From contig NC_091930.1 in assembly GCF_041260155.1 (NCBI RefSeq), positions 38,654,937 to 38,718,936 of the forward strand: DNA of 64,000 nt, given 5' to 3'. Under the pieces are notes generated by a model. That model was not told the origin of the DNA. It worked only from the letters and a program-made list of their open reading frames with translations, and ran no database searches. Made by a program: the position numbers and the translations under genes. Origin of the DNA: Ptychodera flava (taxonomy: Eukaryota; Hemichordata; Enteropneusta; Ptychoderidae). Of this stretch, positions 52,331-64,000 are shown piece after piece. Each line of letters starts with the position of its first letter. Position 1 is the stretch's first letter.

Positions 52331-53489
52331 GTAGAAAATGTTGATATACAGAGTATTCACCTTTTCAACTCCGGGTCGACCTAAACATGAGTAAACTGTG
52401 TTGTTATTGTTGACAAGTGAATTCTGGTCCGGACTTCAATTCAAATGTAACAATAATAGTGCATTTACGCACACAGACAGTATATTCACAAGCTAAATAA
52501 CGGGTATTTCAACATTATCTTGGCAATAGAATAAAAACTTGCAATTAGCATACAAAATAAACAAGATTGCATTACTGGACCTTAAAAAAGAGATAACTGG
52601 TTAATTTGTGTCTGATCTAACTAATTTATACCACTCAGTGGTAAGCGTCAATTGTATGTTATTATTTTTTACATGTACCTTTCATATTTGTATGACCACA
52701 AAAGCAATACATATGTCACATGTCATTTATATTTGCCCGATATGGCTTTTTGAAACTAGTTAAGCAAAGCCTTGCTTCGCCTCGCCGTTGGTTTGGATCA
52801 GGTTTGAATTTCTATTCGTATTTGATTTCAATCAAAGAGTTGCGATCCCACAAAGTACGAACTTGGGTCTACTTCTCGACGAAAAATATTGTTGCTTTTC
52901 AAGGCTTCCGGGCCATATGCAAAAAAAGAGAACAAAGCAAATAAATGAAGATGTTGCACTGGTTAAATTACATAGCACATCACCTAATATTTAAACTTGA
53001 TAATTGAAGATCGCAGCTCCATAGCCTTGAAGAATAGTCCTGGTATATACCGATGGCTGTCATCGTCTGTGAATATATCTCGACTAATTGAACCCCGGGG
53101 TGAGTTAAAAGTAGTCGCAGTGCCTAAGTGTTGAAAACAAGTTCAAAAGTCCTATTGCTGACAGTACGTGACTGTAAGACACCACTTGTTAAATCTCATT
53201 ATCTTTTCAGTGTTAAAGTGGCGGTCACCTCAAACTTCCGATAATACATTAATTTAAAAAATGTATGTGTCTGACTTATAAAATGGTCAATACAAAGTAC
53301 TAAGTATTCTTTCATGCTACTTGTATTACTACCATAGGCAGTTGTGCATTTAAATTTGCCTTAGAAACGCTTCGTTTCTCAAATTTTGGGGATTTTTTTC
53401 TTTGTGAAAATGTTTAAAGCAATCGTTTTATCCCCATGAATACTAGCATAGGCAAATACGTGGTTACAACTGTTTCTCTCCGAATCAAT

Positions 53490-53634
53490 GAGTCTCTGAT
53501 AGGACAAAATCAAATACTCACTGCTCTGAGGTAGAGCATGTAGAGGTTACGCGAACTGTCAACTAAGTAGTTAATATTCACCAGTATTATATCATCACGG
53601 TAGTTCTTAATCGACGTCGTCGAAGAGAGATGAA
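53490..53634 (+). promoter_or_regulatory. Proximal upstream region of gene E
   Basis: Homologous to the D and F upstream blocks. The inverted CCAAT, ATTGG in D and F, reads ATAGG here, and TGACTCA reads TACTCA. The AT-rich TTAATATTCACCAGTATTAT block is kept. Confidence 0.35.
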
Positions 53635-60567
<6,933 letters not shown>

Positions 60568-61028
60568 GGGTGTTGTCAGAGCAGTCGTTGAAATATATTG
60601 ATGCAAGTACCAGTAGTACCCGGAATGAACATGTCCGGGGTTGGGGCAATTAGCCCAAGGGACACGTGGCTGATTGTTTTTCTCTTTCCAAAATTTTCTA
60701 AATTACTAAAGCTTTACTTCTGCGTTTTTACAGTTTCCGCAGTTGCAATTCGTTATCGGTTGGCCCTGATGTCAATGTTTTTCCTTTATCATCAATGGGC
60801 ATGGCTGCTAAAATACAGGTATTTGCTTTTCAGCTTTTTGTCCATTTTGGACAGTCCACTTTTCAAAATCAACTGAACATCCCTTAATAATTGCAGATAA
60901 GTTTTGATATAAAGGCGTTGTATTTTTTGAACAAATAGAAATTCTGTCCCACTATACGTTTGTACATGTGTCTGTCCTTTCTGGTGATGTTATTTCTGAT
61001 TTTAACGAAATTGCAAACCTTTCTATCC

Positions 61029-61383
61029 CAAGGTAGAGTGCGCCTTCGGGGCAGTTATTTGGACTTTCAAATATTTGAAATAATCCTTGTCTATGGCGTG
61101 CATGACTCAGTTCAGACCTCTTTGAGTAAGAAAGGTATTCACCGTCTTAGTCGTACGAAAAACAATCATCATATTTCACCAATCGAGTCAATACAGGGCA
61201 CGGCGGCCATTTTGAATGTCAAACATCCTCGGTAAATGTTGTTAGGTAATTTGTTTTATATCTACCAAACTTTACAATGACAGTAATCCCTTATTTTTAA
61301 TCCTGTCATGGTGAGAGAATGGTTTAAAGTGCCATTTGAGTGCACGTGGAAATTAATTCTCTCGCTTTTGAGAGGCATACCAA
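61029..61383 (+). mobile_element. MITE of the GGTAG family, E-F spacer
   Basis: Near-identical to 50934-51283, with a few extra bases (TGCACG) on the right. The remaining E-F spacer (60568-63296) parallels the D-E spacer and shows no gene. Confidence 0.75.
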
Positions 61384-63296
61384 ATTACTTTAAATCGACA
61401 CCAATCAACATGTTTAGGTAACAGTGCATTAGAGAAGTATATTCTTAAACTTCGAGTTTTCCCACACATAAGCACACGATGGCTATTCATAAGAAGGCGC
61501 ACATTGAATATAGCCGACGCACTTAAGGGGCGCACTATGCCAGTTGCAGACTGCATATATGTAGTTGCAGCATGCAAACTCCTTAAAACGTCCACGGAAG
61601 AGAGTGTGATAAATTCCAATGTACAATAATATTTACCCAAAATCGTAAAAAGATTTAAAATGTCTGTATAAGTCTGCAAAGATCACTTGTCGTCTCCTTA
61701 TATCCGATCTCTGACAACTCAGACAGAATTGTCAAATCTTTGGTCGGTTGCAGAGGTCCCGCAGCATGATAGCGAAACCTTCCACATTTCCTAAAAACAC
61801 GGTGACATTGATATTCGGTTTGCGCCAAAAATACAGTAACTCTGTGTATGGCGGCGTTTATTCAGCCAGTCAGGAAATCTGCTCCTTTTGACTAATGAGC
61901 AGCACCATATAGGCCAGACTAGTTCCCTTAGCATTTTACTATGACTGTGCGTTCACAAGCTGTAGTTACGTCGGGCATCTTCAACATCAAGCATAATAAT
62001 TTCGGATTCAAGCTATATGATTTTAACGTTAAAGGTCCAGTAATGCTAACTTTTGCTGATTTTTCTCGCTATTTTTGTTTTCAATGTCTACAATAATTTC
62101 TTACGTTTATCCCTAAAAATGTTGATAAACAGAGTATTCACCTTGCCAACTCCGGGTCGACCTAAACATGAGTAAACTGTGTTGTTGTTGTTGATAAGTG
62201 AATTCTCGTCCGGACTACAATTCAAATGTAAACAATAATAGTGCATTTACGCATATAGACACTTTGTTCACGAGCTAAATAATGGGTATTTCAACATTCT
62301 GTTGGCAATAGAATAAAAACTTGCAATTGACATACAAAATAAACAAGATTGCATTACTGGACCATAAAAAATAGATGGTTAATTTGTGTCTGATCTAACT
62401 AAACTATACCACTCCGTGGTAAGAGTCAAATTGTATGTTATTATTTTTAAATGTACCTTTCATATTTGTATGACCACAAAAACAATACATATTTCACATG
62501 CCATTTATATTGGCCCAACATGGTTTTTGGAAACAAGTTAAGCAAAGCCTTGCTTCGCCCGCTCACCGTTGGTTTGGACCAGGTTTTAATTTCTATTCGT
62601 ATTTGATTTCAATAAAAAGTTGCGATCCCACAAAGTACGAACTGTGGTCTACTTCTCGACGAAAAAAGTCCAGGTAATAATAATAATTTGTTGCTTTTCA
62701 AGGCCTCCGGCCCATATGCAAAAAAAGAGAACAAAGCAAATTAATAAATTGAAGATGTTGCAATGGTTTAAATTACGTAGCTCAGCACCCGATTTTCAAA
62801 CGTGATAAGTGAAGATCGCAGCTCCATAGCCTTGAAGAGTAGTCCAGGTATATACGGATGGCTGTCATTGTCTGTGAATATATCTCGACTAATTGAACCC
62901 CGGGGTGAGTTAAAATAGTCGTAGTGCCTAAGTGTTGAAAACAAATTCAAAAGTCCTATTGCTGACAGTGCATGACTGCAAGACACCAGTTGTTAAATCT
63001 CATGATCTCTTCAGTGTTAAAGTGGCGGTCACCTCAAACTTCCGATGATACATAAAAATTTAAAACTGTATATGTCTGATATATAAAATGGTCAATACAA
63101 AGGAAGTATTCTTTCATGCTACTTGTATTACTACCATAGGCAGTTGTGCATTTAAATTTACCTTAGAAACGCTTCGTTTCTCAAATTTTGGCGATTTCTT
63201 TTCTGTGTCAAAATGTTTAAAGGTGCAATCGTTTTATCCCCATAATTACTAGCATAGGCAATCACGCGGTAACAACTGTTTCTCTCCGAATCAATG

Positions 63297-63441
63297 AGTC
63301 TCTGATTGGACACAATCAAATAACTCACCGCTCTGAGGTAGAGCATATAGAGGTCACGCGAACTGTCAACTAAGAAGTTAATATTCACCAGTATTATATC
63401 ATCACGGTAGTTCTTAATCGACGTCGTCGAAGAGAGGTGAA
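63297..63441 (+). promoter_or_regulatory. Proximal upstream region of gene F
   Basis: Same block as D and E. It keeps the inverted CCAAT (CTGATTGGAC near 63302) and the AT-rich TTAATATTCACCAGTATTAT segment. Confidence 0.35.
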
Positions 63442-63804
63442 ATGTTAACGATGGCCGCCGTACGCTTTGTCGTGTTTGTGGCCACGCTGCTTGTCTGCCA
63501 TGCCGCCGACGATCCTATCGTAGAGCTGAAATCGGGAAAAGTCGCCGGTAGAGTGGTGGAGTTTGCGCACAAAGACGTTGAAGTCCAATGTAAAGTGCAC
63601 GTCTTTCAAGGTATACCCTTTGCCGAACCACCGGTCGGCGGCCTGAGATTCCGAGCACCCGAGCCGAAAAGCCCTTGGCAGGGAGTTCGCGATGCTAAGG
63701 AGCTTGGCAACGCCTGCATGCAACCAGCAAGTCCATTACTCCCAGTTGAAGAACCAAAAAGCGAGGACTGCTTGTACTTGAACATATTTGCACCACAGAC
63801 AGGG
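63442..63804 (+). CDS. Gene F: cholinesterase-like carboxylesterase, exon 1 only
   Basis: A 363-base first exon, the same length as in D and E, ends at a GTAAGT donor. The gene continues past the window. It encodes the signal peptide, the first conserved block (GIPFAEPPVGGLRFRAPEP) and the first disulfide pair (GNACMQ, EDCLYLN). It is nearly identical to E. One difference is VEVQCKVHVF where E has VEVKRTVHVF. This adds a cysteine not seen in the other copies and removes two basic residues. Confidence 0.88.
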
Positions 63805-64000
63805 GTAAGTTCCTAACATATACTGGCCGCCACCAGGGTATAGAACATACTGAATAGAGTTCTTTTTATTTTGAAATTTGACAACCCGACCTCTTTTCAA
63901 TCAACTTTTAAGTCAACGCTAAAGAATCTTTCCGCTCCATAGCTATGAATAGTTAAAGGGGCAAGTTGTTTAACAGCTTTGTCTCTTAGCAAATTGACCG

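Overview
This is animal nuclear DNA. It has multi-exon genes with GT-AG introns, long simple-sequence tracts, MITE-like repeats, LINE and LTR retrotransposon remnants, and no bacterial gene organisation. The host genes are all type-B carboxylesterases (COesterase fold, cholinesterase-like), secreted and carrying all three cholinesterase-type disulfides. Local expansion of such genes, together with the repeat types, fits a marine invertebrate such as an amphioxus, hemichordate or other non-vertebrate deuterostome. I cannot fix the species.

Layout: six copies lie head to tail on the + strand. Gene A (exons 5-8 only, 282-2791) has an in-frame TAG. Gene B (6795-24529) is intact. Gene C (33236-41118) has a double one-base deletion in exon 6. 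Genes D (43227-50470) and E (53635-60567) are intact. Gene F (exon 1 only, 63442-63804) runs off the window. Complete copies have eight coding exons with identical intron phases (0,1,1,0,0,2,1) and encode about 597 residues. Starts of C, D, E and F are spaced by 9,991, 10,408 and 9,807 bases, so the right half is a roughly 10-kb tandem array in which introns and spacers were also duplicated.

The left half is older and full of transposons. An RT-deleted LINE lies downstream of A. Intron 4 of B is about 10.8 kb because it holds nested insertions. A minus-strand Gmr1-like Ty3/gypsy element with GTAT target duplications was split in its 3' LTR by a related plus-strand element. That element was itself invaded by a BEL/Pao copy, a fold-back element and a small MITE. 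The B-C spacer (24.5-33.2 kb) holds an approximately 175-bp satellite and a dispersed repeat split by a 3.7-kb composite insertion. The insertion has inverted LINE-derived arms around a GC-rich island packed with long hairpins. That island is the least explained structure in the window.

The esterases keep the Ser-Glu-His triad and HGGG oxyanion hole but have no tryptophan where cholinesterases bind choline. They probably act as secreted non-choline carboxylesterases. Copies differ in C-terminal tail, splice signals and coding integrity, as expected for a birth-and-death cluster.
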